Positions 17,539 through 26,485 of a DNA stretch of 61,229 nucleotides are shown piece by piece (positions within the stretch are counted from its first letter, which is position 1; each line of letters starts with the position of its first letter). The stretch is from Chitinophagales bacterium. GTDB taxonomy: Bacteria; Bacteroidota; Bacteroidia; Chitinophagales; Saprospiraceae. The stretch lies in assembly GCA_013297745.1 (NCBI GenBank), contig JAAFIM010000017.1, positions 1 to 61,229 of the forward strand. Direction: 5' to 3'. The notes under the pieces are model-generated. The model was given only the letters and a program-made list of their open reading frames with translations, was not told where the DNA came from and made no database searches. The position numbers were made by a program, and so were the translations under genes.

Positions 17539-17588
17539 CGTTTGATATTATACAATCAATTTTCTTCACCCTTTCACAATCACTACAA

Positions 17589-18320
17589 ATGACTAAACAA
17601 ATTTGGCGTTATCTATTCAATCCTTTTGATAATCTTACCAAAGATAGCCTCAAGCTAATGAACGTTTTAGCCAAAGACCACAAAGATAAGCTGGAAACAG
17701 CCGCGCTTTTGGATAGACGTATCGTGCCGCTACTCAATACTTTTGTACCTAAATATCAAGCGTTTGCGGACGTGTTGGTGAGAGCCACAGGGATAAGCAA
17801 TATGTATCAAGGGCATACGCAACAGGTAGAAGCGTTGTTCAACGAGCTGACTACCACGCACATAAGAGATTGGGATATTTCTATCCAGTCGGTTTATCAC
17901 GATAGAACGATGGAATATAAAACCTTATTGCCTAATTACCGCAGCCCGTTCCAAACAGGAGGATATGAAACCCGTATCAGGGAGGTAAAAGCTTTGGCTA
18001 GTAATTTGGCTAATTATCCTAACTTAAGCCATTTGCAACTTTCTGTGCAGACCTTTGGCGATGCGTTGGAGGCAGCCCGTAGCCGTCAGCAGGGTTACGA
18101 AGGGGCTTCTGTGCAGTTATCCAAACAAGCGGAGAGTTTAAGGGTAGAATTGGCGGTAGAAATGCACGCTGTTTTTGGGGGTCTATTGCAAATTTTTGCA
18201 GCTAATCCAGTGGAGATAGAACGCTTTTATGAAATGGAATTGCTCCGCACGCACACAGCTACCAAAGAGGAAAATGCTGCCGACGCGGAAATAAACCCAA
18301 TCAATAACAACGAAAATTAG
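17589..18320 (+). CDS. Hypothetical cytoplasmic helical protein
   Basis: 243 residues, no signal peptide or membrane segment, predicted largely helical. Recognisable features are an N-terminal YLFNPFDNLTKDSLKLMNVLAKDH and a central YHDRTMEYKTLLPNYRSPFQTGGYETRI. The C-terminal 25 residues are acidic and Asn-rich. No family recognised. It has its own promoter (17531-17538) and stands 108 nt before the DUF819 gene. The overall style (single-domain, scaffold-like) is shared with the 208-residue protein at 37070, which likewise follows a repeat array. Confidence 0.75.
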   Translation: MTKQIWRYLFNPFDNLTKDSLKLMNVLAKDHKDKLETAALLDRRIVPLLNTFVPKYQAFADVLVRATGISNMYQGHTQQVEALFNELTTTHIRDWDISIQSVYHDRTMEYKTLLPNYRSPFQTGGYETRIREVKALASNLANYPNLSHLQLSVQTFGDALEAARSRQQGYEGASVQLSKQAESLRVELAVEMHAVFGGLLQIFAANPVEIERFYEMELLRTHTATKEENAADAEINPINNNEN

Positions 18321-18428
18321 CAGCTATTATAAGCTATTTTTTGGTTTAAATTTGTGTGGCTGCTTATCTGTGGTTAAAAACAATATAGCAAAACGCAATT
18401 TGTCTAACTTATTTATCTTCGCGCGAAT

Positions 18429-19673
18429 ATGATAGCGTATTTGGTTTTATTAATACTATTTTTTTTGATAGCTCCTTTTTACTTGGATAAGTTTGCCAAA
18501 AATACAAAAGTAGGGCAAGTATTGGGGGGGATAGTAGTTTGCTATTTTATAGGTATAGCTTTAGGCAATACGCAGGCTTTGTGTATCAGCGAAAAAGAAA
18601 ATTTGGATTGGTTGAATAATATAAGCACACAATTATTCACTTTTTGCGTGTTGGTATCCATACCTATGTTTTTGATTACGACCAGTGTCAAAGATTTGTT
18701 TAGAAATATAGCCCCAGTAGCTTTGTCTTTCTTTTTGATAGCTACCAGCGTTGTTTTGGTATCTATTGGGGTAAGTTATTGGTACAAAGGGGCTATAGCA
18801 GAAGGAAATTTGGCAACGGGTATGCTCGCGGCTGTATATATAGGCGGTTCTCCCAATCTGGTGGCAGTAGGTACAACCCTGAAAGCCAGCCCTTCCTTGA
18901 TGGCTACCATACAATTAACCGACGTGGTTTGCTCCAGCGTTTACTTGATATTTATGACCTCTGTGGCTAAGTTGGTTTTAAGTTATATATTGCCAGCTTA
19001 TCCTGTATTCAACAAAATCAACAACAGCGCAGATATAGAACAGAATGAACCCGTTTCTACAGATTTAAACCAGCTTAATAATCAAATTTTGGACGACAAT
19101 ACAGCCGAAGTAATAAAGCCTACTCACTCGTTTATGGATTACGTCAAAGGGATAACTTTAAGCGTATTGATAGGGATAGGTTTGGTAGCAATAGGGTTGG
19201 GTTTGGCCACGCTAATCCCAGACGCTCAAGGAGAACCTAATCAAATCGTGTTAATGACTTGGTTGAGTATATCAGCTTTAAGCCTATCGACGATTAAATG
19301 GTTTCGGACTATATTAGGTACAGAATTGGCGGCTAATTATATTATGTTGATTTTCGCCCTGTCTGCTGGGAGCGTTATTGACTTAGCCTTATTGATAGAA
19401 AAGGGTAAAGATTATTTGGGTTTTAACGCCTGTATTATGTTGGGGGCTTTTGGGTTGCATCTCATATTAGCCAAACTATTCAGGGTGAATGTGGATACGT
19501 TTTTGGTGGGTAGCGTTGCGTCGTTTTTTGGTCCTGGTTTTATCCCTCAAATCTGTATAGCAATTAAGAATAAAAAATTGCTACCAGCTGGAGTAGCTGC
19601 GGGGGTGTTGGGCTTAATTATAGCCACATATATAGGGCTGGGGATTAGTATGTTTACAAAACCTTGGTATTAG
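18429..19673 (+). CDS. DUF819 family integral membrane protein
   Basis: 414 residues with about eleven hydrophobic segments spread over the length (MIAYLVLLILFFLIAPFYL, VLGGIVVCYFIGIALG, LFTFCVLVSIPMFLITTSV, SFFLIATSVVLVSIGVSYW). It has the family motif AVYIGGSPNLVAVG (near residue 140), and an acidic cytosolic loop at residues about 195-235 splits the protein into two halves. DUF819 (YjcL-like) proteins are predicted transporters of unknown substrate. TATCTTCG near 18413-18420 is a near-consensus -7 element. Confidence 0.85.
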   Translation: MIAYLVLLILFFLIAPFYLDKFAKNTKVGQVLGGIVVCYFIGIALGNTQALCISEKENLDWLNNISTQLFTFCVLVSIPMFLITTSVKDLFRNIAPVALSFFLIATSVVLVSIGVSYWYKGAIAEGNLATGMLAAVYIGGSPNLVAVGTTLKASPSLMATIQLTDVVCSSVYLIFMTSVAKLVLSYILPAYPVFNKINNSADIEQNEPVSTDLNQLNNQILDDNTAEVIKPTHSFMDYVKGITLSVLIGIGLVAIGLGLATLIPDAQGEPNQIVLMTWLSISALSLSTIKWFRTILGTELAANYIMLIFALSAGSVIDLALLIEKGKDYLGFNACIMLGAFGLHLILAKLFRVNVDTFLVGSVASFFGPGFIPQICIAIKNKKLLPAGVAAGVLGLIIATYIGLGISMFTKPWY

Positions 19674-19720
19674 CGGCAAAACTAAATTTGTGTATCATAA
19701 TCATTTTAATTTTCTAAACT

Positions 19721-21847
19721 ATGCCCCAACAGTTTTATCTAAAAAACAACAATCAAGCCCTTGTGTTGGAAGATAAGCCTTTCGCAAGTGGGGGAGAAGG
19801 CTCTTTATACAATATATTGCAACCCGCTACGTATGTGGCTGGTTATGTGGCAAAAATTATACATCCGCATAAGTTAAACCCTGTGCGAGAGGCAAAAGTG
19901 TTGTATCTAATCAACAATAGACCCCAATTTGAGTATAATCCAGAGCATCAACCGATTATATGGATAGAGCAGGCTTTATACAACGAGAAAAGTGAGTTTG
20001 TTGGGTTTATAATGCCGCGAGCTACGGGAGAAAAGCTGGAGATACTTTGCGCGCCGCGTCTGCCTAAGCGATTGGGGCAAGAATGGCAGCAGTTGCAGTT
20101 GGGGACAGAGAAGGCGTTGCGGCTTAGGCTCAAAGTTTGTTATAACATAGCTTTGGCTGTGCAGCAGATACACGCTTCGGGGCGTTATGTGTTGGTAGAT
20201 TTGAAGCCTGATAACGTAATGATACAGTCCAATGGGCTTATATCGTTGGTGGATACAGATTCGGTAGAAGTTGTAGAAGCGGGGCAAATGTTATTCTCTG
20301 CCACTGTGGCTACCCCCGATTATACCCCTCCTGAATACTACTCCAAAAATATGGAAGTGGGCAAAACCCCCATAGATGAGTCTTGGGATAGGTTTAGCTT
20401 AGCCGTTATATTTTATCGTATTATGTTGGGCATTCATCCCTTTGCCGCAAGCTGTAGAGCCCCTTACGACAATCTGGCGGCGTTGGCAGACAAAATAAAA
20501 TACGGTTTCTTTGCCCACGATATAAGCAAACAAGATTATTTTTCGGTTATCCCTCCCCCGCACGCTAAGTTTAAGAAACTGGATGAAGAGATACAGCAAT
20601 TGTTTATCAGTACTTTCGACGATGGACACGACAACCCTGAAGCAAGAGCTACTCCCAATCAGTGGCTGGCTATCATCCCCAATTCATCCACAGCTATAAT
20701 AGACCGACCTTTGCCGTCCGAAGTGTTGGATTTGCCAAACGTACAAACAGAAAACTGGTACGAAATGGCTATTAAACAGATTTTAAACGAGCTTAACCTG
20801 AATGCGCCAGTTGTGTCTAAATTTGACCCTAACAATACCAATCTAATAGCAGGCGCAGCATCTTCCCTACAAGCCGCTCAAAACGGGTGGAAACAGAATA
20901 AAACTACTATAGTAATTGTTATGATTAGCTTTTTTGGCTTCGTGCTTGGAGTTGGGAGCTTATTAAGAGCGAGCCCCATAGAATTATTCTTGATAGCTGT
21001 GTTGGGTTTAATAGCTATACTTATCTACTTTTGGCGGAAATTCTCTTTAGGCGATACGGTTAATAAAATAGGCTCATCTATTCAAAACAAATATAAATCG
21101 TTGACCAATCGCAAGAAATTAGAAGATATACAACACAAATTGTTTGCTCAAAGGGTAGAATATAAACAAAGACAGAAAGAAATAGCTACAGAATTGACTG
21201 TAGTAGAAGGGGTAAAATCAAAACGGGATAAAACATTCCTTAAAAGTCAATCCGCGCTTGTCAATCAGGTACAACAAAAAACCAGTCAAAGGCTACAAAA
21301 GTTAAACTTAAACAGTAATCCAGACCAAACAGCCCAACAATTGATGGTAAAAGAAGCGCAAGAGGTCAAACAATGCCGCCAATTGCTGGTAGATTGGGTT
21401 AAAAATCATCCTGTTTTTGGCCTTTGGCAAGGCAATACGCTCCTGCAAAAATTGCAGCAAATTGATTATCAAGCTGCACAACTCGGCAATTTGTCAACCA
21501 CAGAAAAACAAGAACAGGCTAAACAATGGAGAACGGAGTTGGAAACTAAACAAAAAAGTTTGGAAAAAACCATCGATGCCATACGCACCAATTACGATGA
21601 ACAGCATCAAAAGCTTTTTAGCGAAATGACCAGCCAAAAAACGACTATAGAACAAGCTATTGATACAGAGATAAAAGCGGTAAGGCAAGAGATAAATTTA
21701 GACAATAAGCTATTTGATGAGTCTTATCGGGAGATTTTGCGCACGAGGATTCAGCTGCTTGGCGAGCAACAGCAACAAGAACAAAATATAGAAGTCCTGA
21801 ACGAAGAAATTCGCTTGGTGAGAGAAGCTATAGCTGCTTTGCCTTAA
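19721..21847 (+). CDS. Protein-kinase-like protein with membrane segments and coiled coil
   Basis: 708 residues. Residues 1-330 form a Ser/Thr-kinase-like fold: Gly-rich loop GGEGSLY (24-30), Lys45 in VAKII, Glu57 in VREAKV, catalytic loop VDLKPDN (Asp160, Lys162, Asn165), metal-binding DTD (178-180) in place of DFG, and PEYY/DSWDRFSLAVIFYRIM as in subdomains VIII-IX. Two hydrophobic segments lie at about 390-445 (VIVMISFFGFVLGVGSLL, LFLIAVLGLIAILIYFW). The rest (450-700) is a Gln/Lys/Glu-rich coiled coil. The HRD Arg is absent. This architecture resembles YegI/TerY-associated kinases, which usually travel with VWA and PP2C partners; none is adjacent, but a TerB-like gene is 6 kb upstream. 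Kinase activity is plausible, substrate unknown. Confidence 0.85.
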   Translation: MPQQFYLKNNNQALVLEDKPFASGGEGSLYNILQPATYVAGYVAKIIHPHKLNPVREAKVLYLINNRPQFEYNPEHQPIIWIEQALYNEKSEFVGFIMPRATGEKLEILCAPRLPKRLGQEWQQLQLGTEKALRLRLKVCYNIALAVQQIHASGRYVLVDLKPDNVMIQSNGLISLVDTDSVEVVEAGQMLFSATVATPDYTPPEYYSKNMEVGKTPIDESWDRFSLAVIFYRIMLGIHPFAASCRAPYDNLAALADKIKYGFFAHDISKQDYFSVIPPPHAKFKKLDEEIQQLFISTFDDGHDNPEARATPNQWLAIIPNSSTAIIDRPLPSEVLDLPNVQTENWYEMAIKQILNELNLNAPVVSKFDPNNTNLIAGAASSLQAAQNGWKQNKTTIVIVMISFFGFVLGVGSLLRASPIELFLIAVLGLIAILIYFWRKFSLGDTVNKIGSSIQNKYKSLTNRKKLEDIQHKLFAQRVEYKQRQKEIATELTVVEGVKSKRDKTFLKSQSALVNQVQQKTSQRLQKLNLNSNPDQTAQQLMVKEAQEVKQCRQLLVDWVKNHPVFGLWQGNTLLQKLQQIDYQAAQLGNLSTTEKQEQAKQWRTELETKQKSLEKTIDAIRTNYDEQHQKLFSEMTSQKTTIEQAIDTEIKAVRQEINLDNKLFDESYREILRTRIQLLGEQQQQEQNIEVLNEEIRLVREAIAALP

Positions 21848-21870
21848 GTTGGGATAGATATTTAAAACAA

Positions 21871-21907
21871 AAAAACCGTTCTACCAAAAAGTAGAGCGGT
21901 TTTTTTT
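21871..21907. terminator. Bidirectional terminator
   Basis: AACCGTTCTAC (21874-21884) pairs with GTAGAGCGGTT (21891-21901), with one G-U pair and a CAAAAA loop, flanked by A and T runs. It lies between the kinase-like gene and the convergent tsaC, whose stop codon falls at its edge. Confidence 0.9.
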
Positions 21908-22529
21908 ATGCTAAATCAAACGGCAGTATTCCTGCGCCTTGTCGGATAAGTTGGGGCATATTTTCTGTGCAATCAATCACAGTAGAAGGTTCTGCGTTGC
22001 CTGCGCCACCGTCCACGACTATATCCACCAGCTTATGAAACTCCTCATAAATTAATTCGGCATCGGTAGGATATTCGTTAATCTCGTCTTGTAGTTTTAG
22101 CGAAGTGGAAATAATAGGATTGCCCAAAGCAGCCACAATACTTAGGGCGATATTGTTATCGGGTATTCTGATGCCTATTGTTTTGCGGTTATTATTCAAC
22201 ATTTTAGGCACTTTGGAGGTAGCATTTAATATAAAAGTAAAAGCACCGGGCAAACACTTCCGCATCAATTTATAAACATTGGTGGTAAAAGGTTTGGCGT
22301 ATTCCGAAATATGGCTCAAGTCAGAGCAGATAAAGGAAAAGTTGGCTTTGTTGGGTTTAATCCCTTTTATTCTGCACAATTTTTCTATAGCTGAGTTATT
22401 GCTAAAATCGCAACCCATTCCATAAACGGTGTCTGTAGGGTAAATAATTAGCCCACCATCGAGCAGACATTCAGTTATTAATTTTAATTTTCTTGGGTCT
22501 GGGTTGTCAGGGTGAATAGATAATAACAT
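21906..22529 (-). CDS. tsaC: L-threonylcarbamoyladenylate synthase (Sua5/YrdC/YciO family)
   Basis: 207 residues, the short single-domain form. It makes threonylcarbamoyl-AMP from Thr, bicarbonate and ATP for the t6A37 modification of ANN-decoding tRNAs. Family motifs: GGLIIYPTDTVYGMGCDF (residues 25-42), KLCRIKGIKPNKANFSFIC (KxR-type ATP-binding region), CLPGAFTFIL, KTIGIRIPDN, PIISTSLKL, VDGGAGNAEPSTVID. The STSA motif reads STSL, as in the YciO-like branch, so a YciO-type role is possible. The start codon overlaps the stop of the upstream lipoprotein gene by one base (TAATG), so they are translationally coupled. Confidence 0.88.
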   Translation of the reverse strand: MLLSIHPDNPDPRKLKLITECLLDGGLIIYPTDTVYGMGCDFSNNSAIEKLCRIKGIKPNKANFSFICSDLSHISEYAKPFTTNVYKLMRKCLPGAFTFILNATSKVPKMLNNNRKTIGIRIPDNNIALSIVAALGNPIISTSLKLQDEINEYPTDAELIYEEFHKLVDIVVDGGAGNAEPSTVIDCTENMPQLIRQGAGILPFDLA

Positions 22530-22981
22530 TATTTTGGGGTTTGTTTTAAGATATTTTCGGCTTGTGCTATGCTGGACAGCATCAGGTCAGCCACGTTTAG
22601 AATTTTGGTTTGTTCTGCCAATAAATAGGTTTTGATTTGGGCTTCGTTGAGCGGTGCAAAATGCTCTTGGTCAATTTCGGTGTTTTTGAACTCGTTCATC
22701 CAGCGCATCATCTCGTCTTGCCCCTTTTTGAGCGCGGAAAGTGCGGATAAAATGCTGTCTTTTTGTGTGGCGGGGGCAGTTGATAGCAGTTTTTGCAGTT
22801 CGTGCTGTCGGCTTTCCATCAGGCTGGTTTTGGGCATAACCGAATCGTGTTGGGCAACTACCAAAGTATAAAGCGAGTCGTTGGCTGCGGATTTCAACAC
22901 GCTCACTTTTTGCGGGCTTGTGCCACAACTGTACCATAATAAGCTGAAAATAAGCAGATTATAAAGAGAAATTTTAAACAT
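22529..22981 (-). CDS. Small lipoprotein
   Basis: 150 residues. The lipobox is WYSC (Cys19), then a mature helical region rich in Lys, Gln and Ser (HDSVMPKTSLMESRQHELQKLL, KKGQDEMMRWMNEF). No family recognised. The stop overlaps the start of tsaC by one base, suggesting one transcript. The DEMMRWM segment and small size resemble small viral-membrane-type lipoproteins of unknown role common in Bacteroidota. Confidence 0.8.
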   Translation of the reverse strand: MFKISLYNLLIFSLLWYSCGTSPQKVSVLKSAANDSLYTLVVAQHDSVMPKTSLMESRQHELQKLLSTAPATQKDSILSALSALKKGQDEMMRWMNEFKNTEIDQEHFAPLNEAQIKTYLLAEQTKILNVADLMLSSIAQAENILKQTPK

Positions 22982-22996
22982 AAATTTTTTATATTG

Positions 22997-23941
22997 TTAA
23001 TAAAAAGTACTAAAATCTATATGAGTATTGGGCAAAAGTTCTAGAATTTCTGTTTTAAAAGCTATCATCTGCCGACTGAGATGCAAATAATCAAGTTGGG
23101 GCAAACCATTTAAAATAGAGGGCGCAAAAGGTTGGGAATGAGCAATGAATAGGGTTTTTAATTTGGGCAATTGAGCTAATGTAAAAGCTAAATTTGGGGG
23201 CGGCTGCATATGTAATAAGACTAATTTTTCTAAACTTGCCCATTGGGTAGGGTTGGGGAAATTTTGAAAATTAGGAGCAGATAAGTACATAACCTTTAGA
23301 TGAGGCATATTAAATAGCTGTGTATCAATAGATTGAATTTTGCTATCTACATTAAGGCTAAAATGTAGAACAGCCAATTTATTCATTTTGGATAATGCTG
23401 GGCTGATTTTTAGCAAACTACGAATTGGGTTGCTCACATCTAGTATTTCAAGTCGGGATAAGCGGCTAATGTCGTCTGGTATTGCATAAACCAAGCTATT
23501 TTTAAAGCGTAAAGTTTCCAAATGCTGTAGCTCCCAAAGCCATTGGGGTAATTCTGCTATAGCTGTATAATCAAAACTCAAATTTTTTAGCTCGCTAAAA
23601 TGGGCTATACATTCAGGCAATTGGCTCAAATGTGGATTATCGTTCAAATTTAGGCTTCTTACCAAACTCCCCAACGCGTACAAATAACTAGGCAAGTGGT
23701 TGATTTGTCGGTGTGCTAGTGTTATTTCACCTTGATTCTTATGCAAATACTGCAATAGTGCTTTTATGTTTGGGGCGATTTTAAACTGTTGGTTGAAAAA
23801 CTCGCTACATTTTTGCAAATCGCTGTACAAAGGCCAAGCCTCTATTTCCAAACTCTTGACCAACTCTAAGGCAAGTTCTAGATTGCTTTCATCTTCAGAA
23901 AACAACAAAGCTTGCAGTTGTATTAGGTATTCGTTTTGCAT
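22997..23941 (-). CDS. Leucine-rich-repeat protein
   Basis: 314 residues, no signal peptide. Residues 1-75 form a helical cap; about 78-305 carry roughly nine LRR units of 22-24 residues with the LxxLxLxxNxxLxxLP pattern (VRSLNLNDNPHLSQLP, LKNLSFDYTAIAELP, LETLRFKNSLVYAIP, LEILDVSNP). Repeats become less regular toward the C-terminus. LRR proteins bind partners; the partner is unknown. It is followed by the small lipoprotein gene 15 nt downstream and so may be co-transcribed with it. Confidence 0.85.
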   Translation of the reverse strand: MQNEYLIQLQALLFSEDESNLELALELVKSLEIEAWPLYSDLQKCSEFFNQQFKIAPNIKALLQYLHKNQGEITLAHRQINHLPSYLYALGSLVRSLNLNDNPHLSQLPECIAHFSELKNLSFDYTAIAELPQWLWELQHLETLRFKNSLVYAIPDDISRLSRLEILDVSNPIRSLLKISPALSKMNKLAVLHFSLNVDSKIQSIDTQLFNMPHLKVMYLSAPNFQNFPNPTQWASLEKLVLLHMQPPPNLAFTLAQLPKLKTLFIAHSQPFAPSILNGLPQLDYLHLSRQMIAFKTEILELLPNTHIDFSTFY

Positions 23942-23968
23942 AAAAATATAAGCGTTTTAAAAATTGGA

Positions 23969-26233
23969 TTATCGTCCAGCCAAGCGTTCATAGTTTTTGG
24001 TTAGGCTTTCGCTTTCTGCCAATAAAATATCAACTACCAACCAAACTTGATAAAAATCTACCTTGGTCAAATCATTTTTGTAGCGGGTTATTTTATCGCA
24101 TTGACGGCGAATATCGCTTATTTTATTATTGGTAGTTTTATTATTTACTTTTTGATTGGCTAAAAAATCTAGTCCGCTCTCAAATTCTGTTAGGGTTTTG
24201 ATAGCCGATGACAAATAGGCATTATTTTTTTTGCCTGATTGTTGGTAAGCCAAATAGTACATCATAAATCGCTGTGAAAGCATTCTTTGCCGTCCAGCTA
24301 CGTTGATGATATTAGAGAATTTGCTGCTTTTGTTATTTTTTTCTAACAGCAAAACTGTTTGGTGGCAAGAGTTGAGCAAATCGGTATTAATAGCCAACAG
24401 ATTGTCCATACCTTCTTTGGAGGGGGTTTGTTGTAAAGTGGGTTTATAATTTTTCCATATTCTCACCACTTGCTCGAAAGCTGATTTTAGCTCGTCATTG
24501 GATACAAATGTGCGCAATTCGTTGAGTTGGGATTCAAACAAAACAATATCTTTGGCTAATTGTTTGCGCTGATTGTCGGCGTCAACATCCATCAAGATGG
24601 CGATATAGGTTTTGCAAAGGCGTTGAGAAAGCATTCTTTGCCGCCCTGCTTTATTGATGGCTTCATCAAGAAGCATATTATCTACCAATTGCTGGTACAA
24701 TTTAGCTATTTCTTCCATATCGGCAATTAATTTATTGCTTTCTATATTGTCATCTCCTTTGGTATCGAATTTCACAATGGTTGATTTTTCGCAATCTTTG
24801 GCTATTTTTTCCCAATTTTTGTAGGCTTTATTCAATTTTTCACTAATCTCTGGGGTATTTTGTGGTATGGCAATCAAAGCAATCAGCGTAGTTGTATATT
24901 CTTCCGAAGCTTGTGCAAGATATTCTTCTGCATACTGGGTTTTAAAATTGCCCTTGGCGGCAAGGCAGTATAAAATAACCCGTTGCGATAAGCTGCGTTG
25001 GCGGTGTGCTTGGTAGACTAAGTTGGAGAAAGCCGAATTGTAGCGAATGGTATTTTTGCCCGCGAAATTCTCTATAGCGTTGGCAGCTTCTTGGCAAGCT
25101 TCATACAATCTTGTATTTTGAGATAATAACTCTGTGCAATTTTCTTGGCTGCTGGGTTGGTTGGCTAGCCATCCAAACTTTTTCCAAAGTTCTTCTACTG
25201 CGGCCAATTCTTTTTCAGTTTGGGCAAGAATAGCAAATTCTTTTAGTTGGGTATGATTTTTATTGAAAGATTCTATTGCAGTTTTCAATTCCTTGGTGTT
25301 GGTTTTGCTGCCCATTTGCTCGCGCAGTTTTATATTCGCAATTTGTTGGCAAAGGCTGGTTTGTTGGTTGGCTTTGTCTATGATTTCGTTAAAAATTAAG
25401 GAGGTCAGCTGGGCATCTATCTGCTCTTCATACAGGCGGGTGATTTCGTTCATTCCATCTACCAACACATCGCTAAGACTTATCAAATCAATAAGTCCTT
25501 CTTTGCTTATTTGTTCTGGATTAGAAACCAAAGTTTCAAAACGCTTCCAGTCATTGGCTAATCTTACCAATGTGTAATCAATTTCTGGACTGTTTTGAAT
25601 CGCATTTTCTAAGTTTTTCAATAATTGACTAAAACGATTTACCGCTTTACTCATTTCTTCTTTACTTTGACTAAGATTTAACTTTTGTGCTAATATCAAA
25701 GCCAATATACATTGTGCTAATGTGCGTTCTTCGCCTGAATAAGCCACCAGTTGCAAGGTTTGTTGATAGCTGCTATTTACGTTGCCTTGTTCGGCGTTGC
25801 TGCTGAATTTTTTTCCGTATTCTTGTATTTGAGTTACTACAGTCCCAGCCACTCGGTACAAAGAGTTGTTGGACTTAATCAATCGGCCAGCATTTTCTAC
25901 ATTTTGACTTTGTAGTAGCGGTTTAAATTCCAACCATATAACATCAACATTTTCTAGCGCATTGAGTATAGATTGGTCTGGTAATCGTGTTTTCAACGAT
26001 TTTTGGTTTTCTTCAAAAGTTGATATATCAGTTTGCATTTGCTGCATCTGATTTTCTTTATCCAAATCCAACAAAATGGCAAAATAGGCTTTGCAAATTC
26101 GCTGACTGAGCAGCTGTTGGTTGCTGGCTTTGTTCAAAATTTCGCCCACCATTTCGTAATCGGGATTAGCCTTTACTAAGGCAAAACTGTTGCAAATACA
26201 AAGCAACACAAAGAATACAGTTTTCATATTCAT
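23969..26233 (-). CDS. Periplasmic protein with six PilJ/NarX-like sensor modules
   Basis: 754 residues with a signal peptide (cut near residue 22) and no later membrane segment or signalling domain. About six modules of roughly 110-120 residues begin with the helical signature of the type IV pili MCP/NarX N-terminal domain: NKASNQQLLSQRICKAYFAI (near 33), AYSGEERTLAQCILALI (near 164), DKANQQTSLCQQIANI (near 291), YQAHRQRSLSQRVILYC (near 409), NKAGRQRMLSQRLCKTYIAI (near 530) and NVAGRQRMLSQRFMMYYLA (near 645). In PilJ and NarX this domain senses ligand such as nitrate and is coupled to a transmembrane signal; here it is soluble and iterated. It could be a ligand-binding or scaffold protein. 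CAAAGTTA at 26263-26270 (TAACTTTG, minus) is a -7 element. Confidence 0.85.
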   Translation of the reverse strand: MNMKTVFFVLLCICNSFALVKANPDYEMVGEILNKASNQQLLSQRICKAYFAILLDLDKENQMQQMQTDISTFEENQKSLKTRLPDQSILNALENVDVIWLEFKPLLQSQNVENAGRLIKSNNSLYRVAGTVVTQIQEYGKKFSSNAEQGNVNSSYQQTLQLVAYSGEERTLAQCILALILAQKLNLSQSKEEMSKAVNRFSQLLKNLENAIQNSPEIDYTLVRLANDWKRFETLVSNPEQISKEGLIDLISLSDVLVDGMNEITRLYEEQIDAQLTSLIFNEIIDKANQQTSLCQQIANIKLREQMGSKTNTKELKTAIESFNKNHTQLKEFAILAQTEKELAAVEELWKKFGWLANQPSSQENCTELLSQNTRLYEACQEAANAIENFAGKNTIRYNSAFSNLVYQAHRQRSLSQRVILYCLAAKGNFKTQYAEEYLAQASEEYTTTLIALIAIPQNTPEISEKLNKAYKNWEKIAKDCEKSTIVKFDTKGDDNIESNKLIADMEEIAKLYQQLVDNMLLDEAINKAGRQRMLSQRLCKTYIAILMDVDADNQRKQLAKDIVLFESQLNELRTFVSNDELKSAFEQVVRIWKNYKPTLQQTPSKEGMDNLLAINTDLLNSCHQTVLLLEKNNKSSKFSNIINVAGRQRMLSQRFMMYYLAYQQSGKKNNAYLSSAIKTLTEFESGLDFLANQKVNNKTTNNKISDIRRQCDKITRYKNDLTKVDFYQVWLVVDILLAESESLTKNYERLAGR

Positions 26234-26370
26234 ATATAGATTTTTGTTTTTGGAATTTCCAACAAAGTTACGCCTTTATGGCAATTTTTTTCTTAATAAA
26301 ATGTTAATTTTCTATAAAAATGTAAAAAAAAGCTATTTTTTCCCAACTTTGATTAAGTTTTTGGCGATAT

Positions 26371-26445
26371 AATCTGTGTTTTCTTAAACAATAAGCACAA
26401 AAAGCTATTTAATAATAATAAACCGCATTTTTATAAACACAGATT
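26371..26445. repeat. 11-bp perfect inverted repeat in the gap before the T9SS gene
   Basis: AATCTGTGTTT at 26371-26381 and AAACACAGATT at 26435-26445 are perfect inverted copies 53 nt apart, 40 nt before the start at 26486. The 252-nt gap is otherwise AT-rich. It could be an operator or a long hairpin in the leader. Confidence 0.5.
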
Positions 26446-26485
26446 TTTGTATTCAATTTTCTTACTTCTTAAATTTTTTTAATTT

